A DNA stretch of 57,511 nt from Clostridia bacterium (GCA_017461765.1 JAFTXO010000043.1:1-57511); one strand, 5' to 3'. Shown: positions 7,751 to 17,066, counted from the stretch's first letter. The notes: generated by a model from the sequence alone, not told the origin. A program made the numbers and translations.

Positions 7751-8877
7751 TCTCTTTCCTCTTCCTCCTCGGTTATGTCAGAAAGATGCTCGAGCTCGTC
7801 ACTGAATGACGAATAATCACCGAACATATCCGAAAATTCGGATTTCTTCATAATATGTATAGCATCCGGCTCGATATAAAGACCTATTTTTTGAGACGGT
7901 GCTACATAATCTGTTGACTGTATCATCCATTTAAAGTTATTGATGGTTACGATTATCTCGTAATGAACGCCTTTAAATGTAACGGAATCCACTATTCCGC
8001 AAAGCATTCCCTTTTCGGGCTCGACTACGTCAACGTCCTCAGGACGTATAACTGCGTCGATAGCTTCGTTTTTAGCAAATCCCTTATCAAGACATTTGAA
8101 TTCCTGTCCTGAAAATTTAACTCTATAATCGTCAAGCATAACACCGTCAATTATATTACTCTCTCCTATAAAGTCCGCAACGAAAGCGTTTTGAGGCTCG
8201 TTATAGATATCTGTGGGAGAGCCTATTTGTTGGATCTTTCCGTTTGCCATAACGACAACGGTATCCGACATACTAAGTGCCTCCTCCTGATCGTGAGTAA
8301 CGTATATGAAGGTTATGCCTGTTCGTCTTTGAATATTTTTAAGCTCGTTCTGCATATCCTTACGGAGCTTAAGATCAAGCGCTCCCAAGGGCTCGTCAAG
8401 AAGCAAAACTCTCGGTTTATTTATAAGGGCTCTTGCGATAGCAACTCTTTGCTGCTGACCGCCTGACAAAAGATTGACGTCTCTTTTCTCAAAGCCTCTT
8501 AAGTTTACCATCGCGAGCATTTCCTCTACTCGCTCATAAATTTCTTCTTCTGATACTTTGTTCAATCGAAGAGCAAAAGCTATGTTCTCGTAGACATTAA
8601 GGTGCGGAAACAACGCGTATTTTTGAAACACTGTGTTTACGGAACGCTTATATGGCGGCACATCATTTATCTTAACTCCGTCAAACATGACATCGCCATT
8701 GTCAGGAGTAACAAATCCTGCGATTATACGCAGGGTAGTTGTCTTTCCGCAACCGGAAGGACCGAGCAATGTAATAAATTCCTTTTCATAAACATCAAGA
8801 TCAATGTTGTCGAGAATAATCTCTCCGTCAAAGGACTTTGCTACGCTTTTAAGCTCAATGATCTTTTTTTCGTTCAT
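7747..8877 (-). CDS. potA: polyamine ABC transporter ATPase PotA
   Basis: 376 residues. Walker [11 protein letters not shown] near 39-48, signature [15 protein letters not shown], Walker [13 protein letters not shown], then a C-terminal TOBE domain ([20 protein letters not shown]) typical of PotA. It energises uptake through PotB and the PotC part of the fusion. A short acidic tail overlaps the potB start. First gene of the operon, with a clear SigA promoter 78 bases upstream. Confidence 0.95.
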   Translation of the reverse strand: MNEKKIIELKSVAKSFDGEIILDNIDLDVYEKEFITLLGPSGCGKTTTLRIIAGFVTPDNGDVMFDGVKINDVPPYKRSVNTVFQKYALFPHLNVYENIAFALRLNKVSEEEIYERVEEMLAMVNLRGFEKRDVNLLSGGQQQRVAIARALINKPRVLLLDEPLGALDLKLRKDMQNELKNIQRRTGITFIYVTHDQEEALSMSDTVVVMANGKIQQIGSPTDIYNEPQNAFVADFIGESNIIDGVMLDDYRVKFSGQEFKCLDKGFAKNEAIDAVIRPEDVDVVEPEKGMLCGIVDSVTFKGVHYEIIVTINNFKWMIQSTDYVAPSQKIGLYIEPDAIHIMKKSEFSDMFGDYSSFSDELEHLSDITEEEEERE

Positions 8878-8954
8878 TTCTATCCCCGTTCTTTCGTAGA
8901 TTGACTTACCCGTCGAAAATCTTCTTTTCTCGGCGAAAAACGTAAATCAATAGA

Positions 8955-8983
8955 ATTATAACAGATAGGGGGGCTTTCTGCAA
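8955..8983 (-). promoter_or_regulatory. SigA-type promoter of potABCD operon
   Basis: Minus strand TTGCAG (8978-8983), 17-base spacer, TATAAT (8955-8960). It leaves a ~70-base leader before potA, with GGGGAT as ribosome site. The rest of the spacer 8984-9051 is AT-rich with nothing evident. Confidence 0.75.
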
Positions 8984-9051
8984 TAGTTTTATTAAAAAAG
9001 TTAAAAATTTTATAAAAGTTTATATGATTTTTATTATATTTTTGTGAAATT

Positions 9052-9651
9052 TTATGAAAAGCAAAGCTCTATAAGCAAAAAGACCGAAATAAATAAAAAT
9101 GATATATTTGAATTAAAGATCAGCTGCAAATACACTGCACAAAGCCACATTATGAAAACAAAGAAAAATGACACTCTTTTGCAGAGTTTTTCGGCTTTTG
9201 CTTCTTCAAAAATGCTTTTAAAGATACATTTCAGTATTCCTCCGCCGTCGAGTGTGGACACCGGATACAAATTCATTAAAGCCAAGGAAAAATTACAAAG
9301 GACAAAAAATGATGCGCTTTCGCTATCTTTTACAGGTAATGCAATAAAAAGAAGTGCAGATACGAGATTAAATATTATTCCGCCTGCGCATACCAGCAGC
9401 TCTTTTTTATACGATATCATTGAGCAGTCGTAATGCAGGCAAAGCTTAAAGCCGCCAATGCTCATTCTTCTCACTCTCGCACCTGTAAGCTTCACGAAAA
9501 ACAGATGTCCTGCCTCGTGTATAAGATAGCAAAGTATCAGTATCACAGGATGCGGAGATGAGGATATACTCATCATTGTAACAAAAACGGCTAAAAAGCC
9601 TACCGCCTCACCGAGCTTCACTTTCGCTCTCCGTTTCGATTGGGTTATCAA
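9052..9651 (-). CDS. M50 site-2-type intramembrane metalloprotease
   Basis: 199-residue polytopic membrane protein. The zinc site is HEAGH at 45-49, and the third ligand Asp135 lies in NLYPVSTLDGG, the usual second motif of SpoIVFB/S2P proteases. About five to six hydrophobic segments. The preceding gene encodes a one-pass membrane protein and overlaps by 44 bases, unusual in length. A GTG at about 9621 is an alternative start that would shorten the overlap. SpoIVFB (pro-SigK processing) is the best known relative of this size, but the substrate cannot be assigned. No promoter of its own is evident. Confidence 0.8.
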   Translation of the reverse strand: MITQSKRRAKVKLGEAVGFLAVFVTMMSISSSPHPVILILCYLIHEAGHLFFVKLTGARVRRMSIGGFKLCLHYDCSMISYKKELLVCAGGIIFNLVSALLFIALPVKDSESASFFVLCNFSLALMNLYPVSTLDGGGILKCIFKSIFEEAKAEKLCKRVSFFFVFIMWLCAVYLQLIFNSNISFLFISVFLLIELCFS

Positions 9652-9865
9652 GACCTATTATTTCATCAAGCTTTCCTGCAAAAACAGCCTCTGCTCTTTC
9701 TTGTGATGCTTCCTTTTCTTCCATTTTTGAAAACATTATTTCAAAAAGCGGGAATGCCAGTGTAAAAGAAAAAATACATACAGACAAAAAAAGTGCAAAA
9801 ACGATGCTTAATGGCGCTTTTACTTTATCCTTGCTATCATCTGTCCTTTTTATCTCGAAATTCAC
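9608..9865 (-). CDS. small single-pass membrane protein upstream of M50 protease
   Basis: 85 residues: charged cytoplasmic N-terminus, one membrane helix at about 19-46, then an acidic, Glu-rich tail on the outside. The GTG start at 9865 is supported by AGGAGG 6 bases upstream. I do not recognise a family. Its position and overlap with the M50 protease gene recall the SpoIVFA-SpoIVFB arrangement, in which the small partner anchors or inhibits the protease, but there is no evident sequence similarity to SpoIVFA. Confidence 0.65.
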   Translation of the reverse strand: MNFEIKRTDDSKDKVKAPLSIVFALFLSVCIFSFTLAFPLFEIMFSKMEEKEASQERAEAVFAGKLDEIIGLDNPIETESESEAR

Positions 9866-9920
9866 AAAATTCCTCCTTGCAAATAAAATACGGTTACTTT
9901 GTTATGTCGGTATATTTATA

Positions 9921-9949
9921 TTGATTTTCAGAAAATTCTATGATAAAAT
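9921..9949 (+). promoter_or_regulatory. SigA-type promoter of rarA
   Basis: TTGATT (9921-9926), 17-base spacer, TAAAAT (9944-9949) with TG two bases upstream; the rarA ATG is at 9981. Confidence 0.65.
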
Positions 9950-9980
9950 ATCCTTGAAGATTTTGAAAAAGAGGTTTAAA

Positions 9981-11213
9981 ATGAACAATCAACCTATTGC
10001 AGATAAATTAAGGCCTGTATCCTTTGACGAGATTGCCGGTCAGGAGCATCTTGTTTCGGAGCGAGGTGTCATTCGCAGGATGGTGAGCTCGGGAAAAATA
10101 TCGAATATGATATTTTTTGGTCCTCCCGGCACGGGAAAAACAACGGTTGCCAACATAATCGCAAGAAATTCCGATATGCAATTATACCGTCTTAACGCAA
10201 CTACGGCTTCTCTTTCCGATGTAAAAGAGGTAATTGCGCAATCCTCGTCTGTTTTTTCATCAAACGGTACTTTGCTTTATCTTGATGAAATTCAATATTT
10301 CAATAAAAAGCAACAGCAATCATTACTTGAATATATAGAGGACGGACGCGTTACGCTTATTGCTTCAACCACGGAAAATCCGTACTTTTATATTTACGAT
10401 GCTCTGCTGTCAAGATGCTCTCTTTTTGAGTTCAAGCCTGTTACGGCAAAAAGCATCGTGCCTGTTTTGGAGCGCGCGATCGACAGTCTTAATAAAGAAA
10501 ACAAGCTTGAGAAAGCTGCCGACGGTGATGCTCTTGAGTTCTTGGCATCATGCGCAGGCGGTGATGTAAGACACGCGCTTACTCTTCTTGAATCTTCGTA
10601 TTACGCATCCGAGAACCAAATAACGCTCGAAAACGCAAAGGAATTTATTCCGTCGGTATCGGCAGGCGCTTTTGACCGAGATTCGGATGTTCACTATAAT
10701 CTGCTCTCTGCGCTTCAAAAATCGATTAGGGGATCCGATCCTGATGCGGCGGTGTTTTATCTTGCAAAGCTTTTAGAGGGCGGAGATATAATTTCTGCTT
10801 GCAGAAGGCTTCAGGTCATAGCATCCGAGGATATTGGTCTTGCTTATCCTCAGGCGGCGCAAATAACTTATGCTTTATGCTGCAGTGCCAAGGAGCTTGG
10901 CTTGCCGGAAGCAAGAATTCCGCTTGCAAGCTGTGCTATAATGCTTGCTACCGCTCCGAAGTCAAACAAAGCGTATGCGGCTATAAACAAAGCTATTGAT
11001 GACATTCACACGGGTAAGGGGACTACTGTTCCTTCTCATTTACAAGCTCCTCTTTTCAAGGGGTATAAATATCCTCACGATTATCCGAACGATTACGTGA
11101 AGCAACAATATTTGCCCGATGATATAAAAAACACCGTATATTACGAATACGGTGACAACAAGACCGAGCAGGCGGCAAAGGCTTATTGGGATAAGATAAA
11201 AAACTCAAAATAG
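9981..11213 (+). CDS. rarA: replication-associated recombination protein RarA (MgsA)
   Basis: AAA+ ATPase related to clamp loaders that acts at stalled replication forks. 410 residues from the ATG at 9981, chosen because GAGG at 9971-9974 is well spaced and homology (ADKLRPVSFDEIAGQEHL) starts there. Walker A GPPGTGKTT, Walker B LLYLDEIQYF, sensor-1 ASTTENPYF, then the lid and the C-terminal tetramerisation region ending in the YKYPHDYP segment common to RarA. Stands alone, divergent from the M50 pair and closed by a terminator. Confidence 0.93.
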   Translation: MNNQPIADKLRPVSFDEIAGQEHLVSERGVIRRMVSSGKISNMIFFGPPGTGKTTVANIIARNSDMQLYRLNATTASLSDVKEVIAQSSSVFSSNGTLLYLDEIQYFNKKQQQSLLEYIEDGRVTLIASTTENPYFYIYDALLSRCSLFEFKPVTAKSIVPVLERAIDSLNKENKLEKAADGDALEFLASCAGGDVRHALTLLESSYYASENQITLENAKEFIPSVSAGAFDRDSDVHYNLLSALQKSIRGSDPDAAVFYLAKLLEGGDIISACRRLQVIASEDIGLAYPQAAQITYALCCSAKELGLPEARIPLASCAIMLATAPKSNKAYAAINKAIDDIHTGKGTTVPSHLQAPLFKGYKYPHDYPNDYVKQQYLPDDIKNTVYYEYGDNKTEQAAKAYWDKIKNSK

Positions 11214-11235
11214 CTTACCCTGTGTTTAAAAATAG

Positions 11236-11275
11236 AAAGAGACTGTCAAATTTACGACAGTCTCTTTTTGCTTTT
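11236..11275 (+). terminator. terminator between rarA and metH
   Basis: 12-bp stem 11236-11247 with 11256-11267, followed by a T run. It is likely bidirectional, since metH ends at 11285 on the other strand. Confidence 0.85.
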
Positions 11276-11284
11276 TAAAGCATC

Positions 11285-13639
11285 TTAATTTTTATAATAT
11301 TCCTTGACAAAGCGAACAGTATCCATAGCGTCCTTGGCGTACTTGTCAGCATTTATCATTTTTGCGTATTCGGGAGTAAGAACCGCACCGCCTACGACTA
11401 TCTTTATGCTATCGTCGTACGATTTCAAAAGCTTTATCGTATTCTCCATTGAGGGGATGGTAGTTGTCATAAGAGCGGAAAGTCCGACTACCTTTATATT
11501 CTTTTTCTTTACGCATTCAAGCACGGTTTCAGGAGGTACATCTTTGCCAAGATCGGTGACCCTGTATCCGTAATTCTGCAATATCACCTTTACGATATTC
11601 TTGCCGATATCATGAACGTCTCCCTTTACGGTTGCCATTATGATGTCGCCCTTATTTGATTCGGAAACAGATATTTTTTCCTTTACAACATCGAATGCTA
11701 CGTTTGCCGTTTCAGCGCTCATAAGGAGCTGTGGCAAAAAGGATATTCCCTTTTCGTAATTATCGCCAACCTTATCGAGTGCGGGAATTATATAATTATT
11801 TACGATTTCGAGGGGAGGAGTGTCTGTTATCAGCGATTTTGTAATTTCCGAGGCTTCTTTTTTGAGTCCCTTCAATATTGCTTTTTCAAGGCTCATTTCT
11901 TCCTTTTGCTGTACAGCTGAAACCTCAGTAGCTTGCTGAGACGCAAAGGCTATGTATTCCTCGCACACCTCATCAATACCTACAAGTGCATTATAAGCAC
12001 GGTACGCTTTTATCATTTCCTCGGAATACGGGTTCATTATAACGGCATCAAGTCCGTTTTGAAGCGCCAAGGTGAAGAATGTAGAGTTTATATAATCTCT
12101 CTTTGGAAGCCCGAAGGATACGTTTGATATTCCTAGTGAGACCTTTACTCCAAGACCTCTCTTTATAAGCTCTATTGCTTTGAGCGTTATGCTCGGCGCA
12201 TTTTTGTCGGAGCTTACGGTAAGGCAAAGAGGATCGACGATTATATCCTTTCTATCTATCCCCTCTTTTTCGGCTCTTTCCACTATCTTTTTGGCTATTT
12301 CATATCTGCCCTCGGAGGTTTCGGGAATTCCGTTCTCGTCAAGCGTCAAGGCAATAAGAGCGCCACCGTATTTTTTTACAAGCGGGAAAATGCACGTCAT
12401 GCTTTCCTCTTTGCCGTTTACGGAATTTACAAGCGGCTTACCGTTATATACGCGCATCGCTCTTTCAAGAGCTACTGTATTTGAGGTATCTATCTGTAAT
12501 GGTAAGGATGTTACTGACTGTATTTCCTTTATTGCTCTTTCAAGAAATTCTGCCTCGTCGATCTCAGGAAGTCCGACATTGACATCAAGCATATCAGCCT
12601 TTTTCTCTTCCTGACCTATAGCCTCGGAGATTAAATAATCCATATTATTTTCACGAAGTGCCGCCTTTAATTTTGGCTTTCCTGTAGGATTTATTCTCTC
12701 TCCTATCAAAACGGCTTTTTTGTCGAAAACGCAGCATTTTGAATATGAGGAAACGGCGGTTATGGATTTTTTAACTATTTTCTTCGGCTTCTTATCTTTA
12801 AGTGCCGAAACAACCTTAGATATATGCTCCGGCGTAGTACCGCAACAGCCGCCAAGCACTCTTGCTCCCATTTCTGCAATTTCGAGCATACTTGCAAGAA
12901 ATTTATCGGGAGTTGAGTCAAAAAACGTTTCTCCGTCCTTTATAACAGGCATACCTGCATTGGGATTTACGATGACGGGAAGCGATGAAAACGAAACTAT
13001 TTCGGGTATGAATTTTTTGAGCTTATCAGCTCCAAGCGAGCAATTTACGCCAAGGGCGCAAACTCCCAAGCCTTCAAGCATAGCAACCATTGATTTAACA
13101 TCACAGCCCGTCATGGTCTTACCGTTTTCATCAAGAACGAATGTAGTGAAGATCGGAAGATCGGAATTTTCCTTTGCTGCGATAACTGCTGCTTTAAGCT
13201 CGTAAGGATCGTTCATCGTTTCTATTATTATAAGATCTGCTCCAGCCTTTGTTCCCGCTTTTATCGGCACTGAAAATGCCTTTATGGCGTTTTCAAAATC
13301 AAGATCTCCAAGAGGCTTTAGAAGCTTACCTGTTGGGCCTATATCAAGAGCCACATACTGTTCAGGGGCATAAACGGCTTTTTTGGCATTTTCTACTGCC
13401 TTCGCAACAAGCTCCTCGGTATTATCCGTCTTTAACGGATTTGCACCGAAGGTGTTGGTCGTAACGACATTTGCTCCCGCTTCAAAGTATGTTTTGTGTA
13501 TTTGGGTTATCGTATCGGGATGAGTTATATTCCAGCTTTCAGGCAAAGTACCCGGGAGCAAGCCTTTTTGCTGTAAAAGCGTACCCATAGCTCCGTCAAA
13601 GAACAAAAAATCGTTCTCAAGCTTTTTTAGTATATCCAT
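11285..13639 (-). CDS. metH: cobalamin-dependent methionine synthase MetH, short form without activation domain
   Basis: Methyl transfer from 5-methyl-THF via cobalamin to homocysteine. 784 residues. Domain order: homocysteine/zinc domain 1-290 (FFDGAMGT start; zinc Cys in GVNCSLGA and GGCCG), pterin-binding domain ~315-560 (GERINPTG, LQIDTS), cobalamin cap ~585-670, and B12-binding Rossmann domain ~675-784 with DVHDIGKNIV, whose His is the lower cobalt ligand. The SAM-dependent reactivation domain of E. coli MetH (about 1,220 residues) is missing. It is supplied by the preceding gene, which overlaps by 23 bases. Operon metF-reactivation protein-metH. Confidence 0.95.
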   Translation of the reverse strand: MDILKKLENDFLFFDGAMGTLLQQKGLLPGTLPESWNITHPDTITQIHKTYFEAGANVVTTNTFGANPLKTDNTEELVAKAVENAKKAVYAPEQYVALDIGPTGKLLKPLGDLDFENAIKAFSVPIKAGTKAGADLIIIETMNDPYELKAAVIAAKENSDLPIFTTFVLDENGKTMTGCDVKSMVAMLEGLGVCALGVNCSLGADKLKKFIPEIVSFSSLPVIVNPNAGMPVIKDGETFFDSTPDKFLASMLEIAEMGARVLGGCCGTTPEHISKVVSALKDKKPKKIVKKSITAVSSYSKCCVFDKKAVLIGERINPTGKPKLKAALRENNMDYLISEAIGQEEKKADMLDVNVGLPEIDEAEFLERAIKEIQSVTSLPLQIDTSNTVALERAMRVYNGKPLVNSVNGKEESMTCIFPLVKKYGGALIALTLDENGIPETSEGRYEIAKKIVERAEKEGIDRKDIIVDPLCLTVSSDKNAPSITLKAIELIKRGLGVKVSLGISNVSFGLPKRDYINSTFFTLALQNGLDAVIMNPYSEEMIKAYRAYNALVGIDEVCEEYIAFASQQATEVSAVQQKEEMSLEKAILKGLKKEASEITKSLITDTPPLEIVNNYIIPALDKVGDNYEKGISFLPQLLMSAETANVAFDVVKEKISVSESNKGDIIMATVKGDVHDIGKNIVKVILQNYGYRVTDLGKDVPPETVLECVKKKNIKVVGLSALMTTTIPSMENTIKLLKSYDDSIKIVVGGAVLTPEYAKMINADKYAKDAMDTVRFVKEYYKN

Positions 13640-14237
13640 GTCTTCTCGTTACTCCTATAATTGCGCTCACAGATTTTGTCGGCACCATCAGATAAGAATC
13701 GGTAAGAGTTACGCCTATTCGTCTTGCGGTGTCAAGATTTTCAATAATATCCTTTTGATAGGATATACTCAAATCTCCGTAGCCCGGAGAAAAACGTGCT
13801 TTTGATTTCATTTTTCCTGTCAAAAATTCATTTATATAATCACAAAAGCTTTCTATAAGAAATAGAGCCACGGTATCACATATGAGAGCCTTTGTTTGCA
13901 ATACTTTTGAATATTTTTCTATTATTCGGTCTATTTCAACTCCCAAGGTTGCAACAAAAACGAATGCCTCATTACAGCCTGTGAGATTTACTCGCAAATT
14001 ACAGCTTTGCAATTTCATATAGCCGAAATCTATTTCATTTTTTTCCTTATCTACCGTTATCTTATTTGATCGGTAAACGGCACGAAGGTTTGCGTTGTCA
14101 TATACGATGTTGATACATTCCGTTATCAAATGCTGCATCGACTCATCGGGCTTCGATATCTTCAGCCTGCGAAGCAATGCATTGGTATTTATTTTCATAT
14201 CATGAGCATTTGCATGTATCATGTAGAGTTCGTTCAT
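13617..14237 (-). CDS. stand-alone methionine synthase reactivation (activation-domain) protein
   Basis: 206 residues resembling the C-terminal AdoMet-binding activation domain of MetH: ARFSPGYGDLS (the RxxPGY element), IGVTLTDSYLMVPTKSVSAIIG near the end. In full-length MetH this domain methylates inactive cob(II)alamin using SAM. Here it is a separate protein encoded directly before a MetH lacking it. It overlaps metF by 4 bases (ATGA) and metH by 23 bases. Split arrangements are known in several Bacillota. Confidence 0.9.
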   Translation of the reverse strand: MNELYMIHANAHDMKINTNALLRRLKISKPDESMQHLITECINIVYDNANLRAVYRSNKITVDKEKNEIDFGYMKLQSCNLRVNLTGCNEAFVFVATLGVEIDRIIEKYSKVLQTKALICDTVALFLIESFCDYINEFLTGKMKSKARFSPGYGDLSISYQKDIIENLDTARRIGVTLTDSYLMVPTKSVSAIIGVTRRHGYTKKA

Positions 14238-15097
14238 TTAATTATCTCCGAGATATTTTGCTGGATCTTTCTTGCTACGTTTTCTTTATTCATAGAGTAT
14301 ACGTGAACTGCATTTATTCCGTTTGCGAAAAGATCTATTATTTGATCAGTTGCGTATGCTATTCCCGCTTGACACATAGCATCGGGATTTGATGCGTATC
14401 TGTCTACTATCGCCTTGAAGCGCTGGGGTAAATATGTGCCTGATAGAGTGCAGATACGCTTTATCTGGTTTGCGTTGGTGACGGGCATTATTCCTGCTAT
14501 GATCGGAACTGTAATTCCCGCTTCTCTTATTTTGTACATATAATTATAAAGTATGTTATTATCGAAGAACATTTGTGTTGTGAGGAAGCAACAGCCTGCA
14601 TCGACCTTAAGCTTAAGATTTTTTATATCCTCGGCTTGCGATGAGGATTCGGGATGTCCCTCGGGATAGCACGCACCGCCTATACAAAAATCGCCAAAGG
14701 CTTTTATATCGTAAACCAGCTCGTTTGCGTGCTTATAATCAAATTTTATCTTGTTTCTGTTTTCGTCAGTTATATCGCCTCTTAGCGCCAAAATATTTTC
14801 TATTCCTGCATTTTTAAGAGCTTCAAGTCTATTATGAATATCATCTTTTGTGGAATTTACGCAAGTAAGGTGTGCTATCGGCGTAACGCCCATATTCTTT
14901 ATATTTTGCGCTACAGAAACGGTAAATTCACTCGTTCCTCCACTTGCGCCGTAAGTAACGCTCATAAATGAAGGATTTAGCTGTGCTATATCCTCAGTTG
15001 CTTTTTTTACGCTATCAAAGGCGGCATCCGTCTTTGGTGGGAACACCTCAAATGAAAGCGCGGGCTTATCCGAATTTATTATATCTATTATTTTCAT
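14234..15097 (-). CDS. metF: 5,10-methylenetetrahydrofolate reductase MetF
   Basis: 287-residue TIM-barrel flavoprotein that makes 5-methyl-THF, the methyl donor of the MetH encoded downstream. LSFEVFPPKTD at the N-terminus, the MSVTYGASGG strand, LALRGD and the QMFFD segment are characteristic. RBS GGGAGGAAG precedes the ATG. First gene of the operon with a good SigA promoter. No riboswitch-like leader (SAM or B12) is visible in the short 5' region. Confidence 0.95.
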   Translation of the reverse strand: MKIIDIINSDKPALSFEVFPPKTDAAFDSVKKATEDIAQLNPSFMSVTYGASGGTSEFTVSVAQNIKNMGVTPIAHLTCVNSTKDDIHNRLEALKNAGIENILALRGDITDENRNKIKFDYKHANELVYDIKAFGDFCIGGACYPEGHPESSSQAEDIKNLKLKVDAGCCFLTTQMFFDNNILYNYMYKIREAGITVPIIAGIMPVTNANQIKRICTLSGTYLPQRFKAIVDRYASNPDAMCQAGIAYATDQIIDLFANGINAVHVYSMNKENVARKIQQNISEIIK

Positions 15098-15129
15098 ACT
15101 CTTCCTCCCAAAAATTAAATACAGATATT

Positions 15130-15158
15130 ATTTTAGCACAGCCTTTGAATTTTTTCAA
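15130..15158 (-). promoter_or_regulatory. SigA-type promoter of metF operon
   Basis: Minus strand TTGAAA (15153-15158), 17-base spacer, TAAAAT (15130-15135), 33 bases before the metF start. The leader is too short for a known methionine-type riboswitch. Confidence 0.75.
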
Positions 15159-15171
15159 CAAAATGAAATAA

Positions 15172-15203
15172 AAAAACACGGAATTTTCCGTGTTTTTTTT
15201 ATT
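15172..15203 (-). terminator. terminator downstream of the orphan 3' fragment
   Basis: Stem AAACACGG/CCGTGTTT around 15174-15197 with a long T run on both sides (TTTTTTTT on the plus strand, TTTTTTT on the minus). It follows the stop at 15211 on the minus strand. Confidence 0.75.
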
Positions 15204-15210
15204 GATTGTT

Positions 15211-15336
15211 TTACTCCTCGTCAGATACGGCAGGAGCTACCGTTACGGGAACAGCTACGATCTCATCGAGCTTTGACTTGTAAGCTTTGTTTTCCTCATT
15301 ATTGATACTTTCATCTTCTTTAAGTGTTATTGTCAA
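15211..15336 (-). pseudogene. orphan C-terminal coding fragment, unidentified
   Basis: An open frame of 41 codons ends in TAA at 15211 and is followed by a terminator, like a real gene end. Its tail (KSKLDEIVAVPVTVAPAV and an acidic SDEE end) has normal host codon use. There is no ATG in frame; only a TTG at 15336 without a ribosome site, and that TTG lies in TTGACA, which could instead be a promoter element. Probably the remnant of a deleted gene. I do not recognise the family. Confidence 0.4.
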
Positions 15337-15383
15337 GAAATTTTTAAAAATTTATAAAATTCAACGAGAATTCAGGATTACTT

Positions 15384-17003
15384 TTAATCAAGTACTTTGA
15401 ATATTTCTTTATACAGTTGATCGAAAAACTCGTTGGTTTTGGGGTAGGATCTGAAGGTTATATCCATTTTTGCGACACGCTCGATAAGAGCAAGGGCCTC
15501 TTTTTTGCCGATCTTACTTTCTACTAATTTCAAAAGTCGGATATCCTCGATCGCATTTTTAAAGACCTTCAATCTGAACGAAGGAATTACGCCGTTTTTA
15601 TACGGATAAACGCAGAATGCATCTCCCGAAGGGAATGCCTTTCCCGCATCTGTTACTTCGTAAGGGTTTATTTTTGCTTTTGAAAACTGAGTGTTATAGA
15701 AATTATAGCCCCAATGCAAAAATCCGACGATGTCGTGCTTATACATCTGCACGCCTATTATTCTATTTCTGTGTGAGGGCATCGAGAAAAATCTGTTTGC
15801 AACATCTACCGTTTCCGCACAGCAATAATAGCACCAAAGATCAGAGACTTTATTTTTGAGAAAAGGCTCTATATGATCTGTTGCGACGACGGGTGTTTTG
15901 ACCATCTTCTGCTCGTAAAATTCATAGTTGGAAAGAGCGTCTATCTGCTTACATCCCTCAATTAATGGCTTTAAAATTGCAGATGCTTTTTTATAGCTTT
16001 CGAGATGCTCCTGCGAAGGCTCATCCGACACATGAAAAAAGAGCCGTTCCTTTTTTATTTCGTTCTGCTCGAAGGCTTTTATTATCTCAGGAATGAGCGC
16101 TTGCAAAAACAATACATACTCACTTGATGTGGCATCAGTTTCCCAACCGAATATTTTTTTATATTCGCCGTCCGATGCTGCCATTACTTTGGGAGCAAAT
16201 TTTGCGCCCCACTGAGTAAACATATGATTTATCTCATAGTATTCAACTCCGCATCTTTTACATATTTCTATAAATTTATTGAGCTTTGAAAATTCAAAGG
16301 TATATTTTTCGTTTTCGTATGTGATATCAACGAGCTGAGTGGTAGTACGCTCTCCACCGACGACTGTATCGAGCGGCGGAGTCAAAATCGGGGTTAAAAT
16401 CATATTTACGCCGTGGGAAGTGGCTGTTTTTATATATTTTTCAATAAGCTCCCAATGCTCCTTTGAAAAGGCATCGACCTTATGAAAATCAGCAATACAG
16501 TCACAGTAAAACCATTCTGTCAGTATAAGCTCCTGCTTTGGCAAAACATAACTATGTACTGTAAGATCAAATTTCAGCTCGCGTATTTTTTTGCCGTTAT
16601 CATAAATTAAAACGGAAATCGGATACTCCCCCGCCTCAAAGTCGTTTGGAATATCTATTGAAACGAAAAGCGTTTGCCATTTTTTATCGGCTGTTATTTT
16701 CTTTTCTTCAAGCGGAAATATTGGATCTCCGAACATACCCGCCTTTTGGCGAAGATAATTATCTCCACAACCGCCGTAGGATGGCATTTCGCTCGGCACG
16801 TAGCCGATAATTCCAACATTTAAGTGTTCACCGAACGCAGACTCTATCTCAAAGGTATATTCCTTTTTTTCGCCGCGAAATGCGATCTGAAAGCAAAACT
16901 CCTGACCTTTAAGCGTATCTGCCTTATCAAGCGCCTTGCCGTATATTTTATTTTCAAATATGTTAGCGAGTGACGATAATTTTCTTACTTCTAAAGCTCT
17001 CAT
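15384..17003 (-). CDS. DUF4091 / GH123-like glycoside hydrolase-type protein
   Basis: 539 residues: N-terminal beta-sandwich region (1-155), a TIM-barrel-like region (~160-450) and a C-terminal DUF4091 segment with the FKNAIEDIRLL helix. The DEP in FHVSDEPSQ at about 333 matches the Asp-Glu pair of GH123 N-acetyl-beta-galactosaminidases. No signal peptide is seen, so the enzyme would be intracellular. The actual sugar substrate is unknown. RBS AAAGAGG before the ATG at 17003. Single gene with its own promoter. Confidence 0.75.
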   Translation of the reverse strand: MRALEVRKLSSLANIFENKIYGKALDKADTLKGQEFCFQIAFRGEKKEYTFEIESAFGEHLNVGIIGYVPSEMPSYGGCGDNYLRQKAGMFGDPIFPLEEKKITADKKWQTLFVSIDIPNDFEAGEYPISVLIYDNGKKIRELKFDLTVHSYVLPKQELILTEWFYCDCIADFHKVDAFSKEHWELIEKYIKTATSHGVNMILTPILTPPLDTVVGGERTTTQLVDITYENEKYTFEFSKLNKFIEICKRCGVEYYEINHMFTQWGAKFAPKVMAASDGEYKKIFGWETDATSSEYVLFLQALIPEIIKAFEQNEIKKERLFFHVSDEPSQEHLESYKKASAILKPLIEGCKQIDALSNYEFYEQKMVKTPVVATDHIEPFLKNKVSDLWCYYCCAETVDVANRFFSMPSHRNRIIGVQMYKHDIVGFLHWGYNFYNTQFSKAKINPYEVTDAGKAFPSGDAFCVYPYKNGVIPSFRLKVFKNAIEDIRLLKLVESKIGKKEALALIERVAKMDITFRSYPKTNEFFDQLYKEIFKVLD

Positions 17004-17037
17004 ATGTACCTCTTTGAAATTGCATCTTTATATGGTT

Positions 17038-17066
17038 ATTTTATCATATTGATTGCTATAATACAA
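17038..17066 (-). promoter_or_regulatory. SigA-type promoter of the DUF4091 gene
   Basis: Minus strand TTGTAT (17061-17066), 17-base spacer, TAAAAT (17038-17043) preceded by TGA. It overlaps the end of the terminator stem of the upstream kinase gene. Confidence 0.65.

Noticed and set aside
15098-15160. SAM, cobalamin or T-box leader upstream of metF
   Set aside because: The promoter is only 33 bases before the start and no conserved riboswitch blocks are present.
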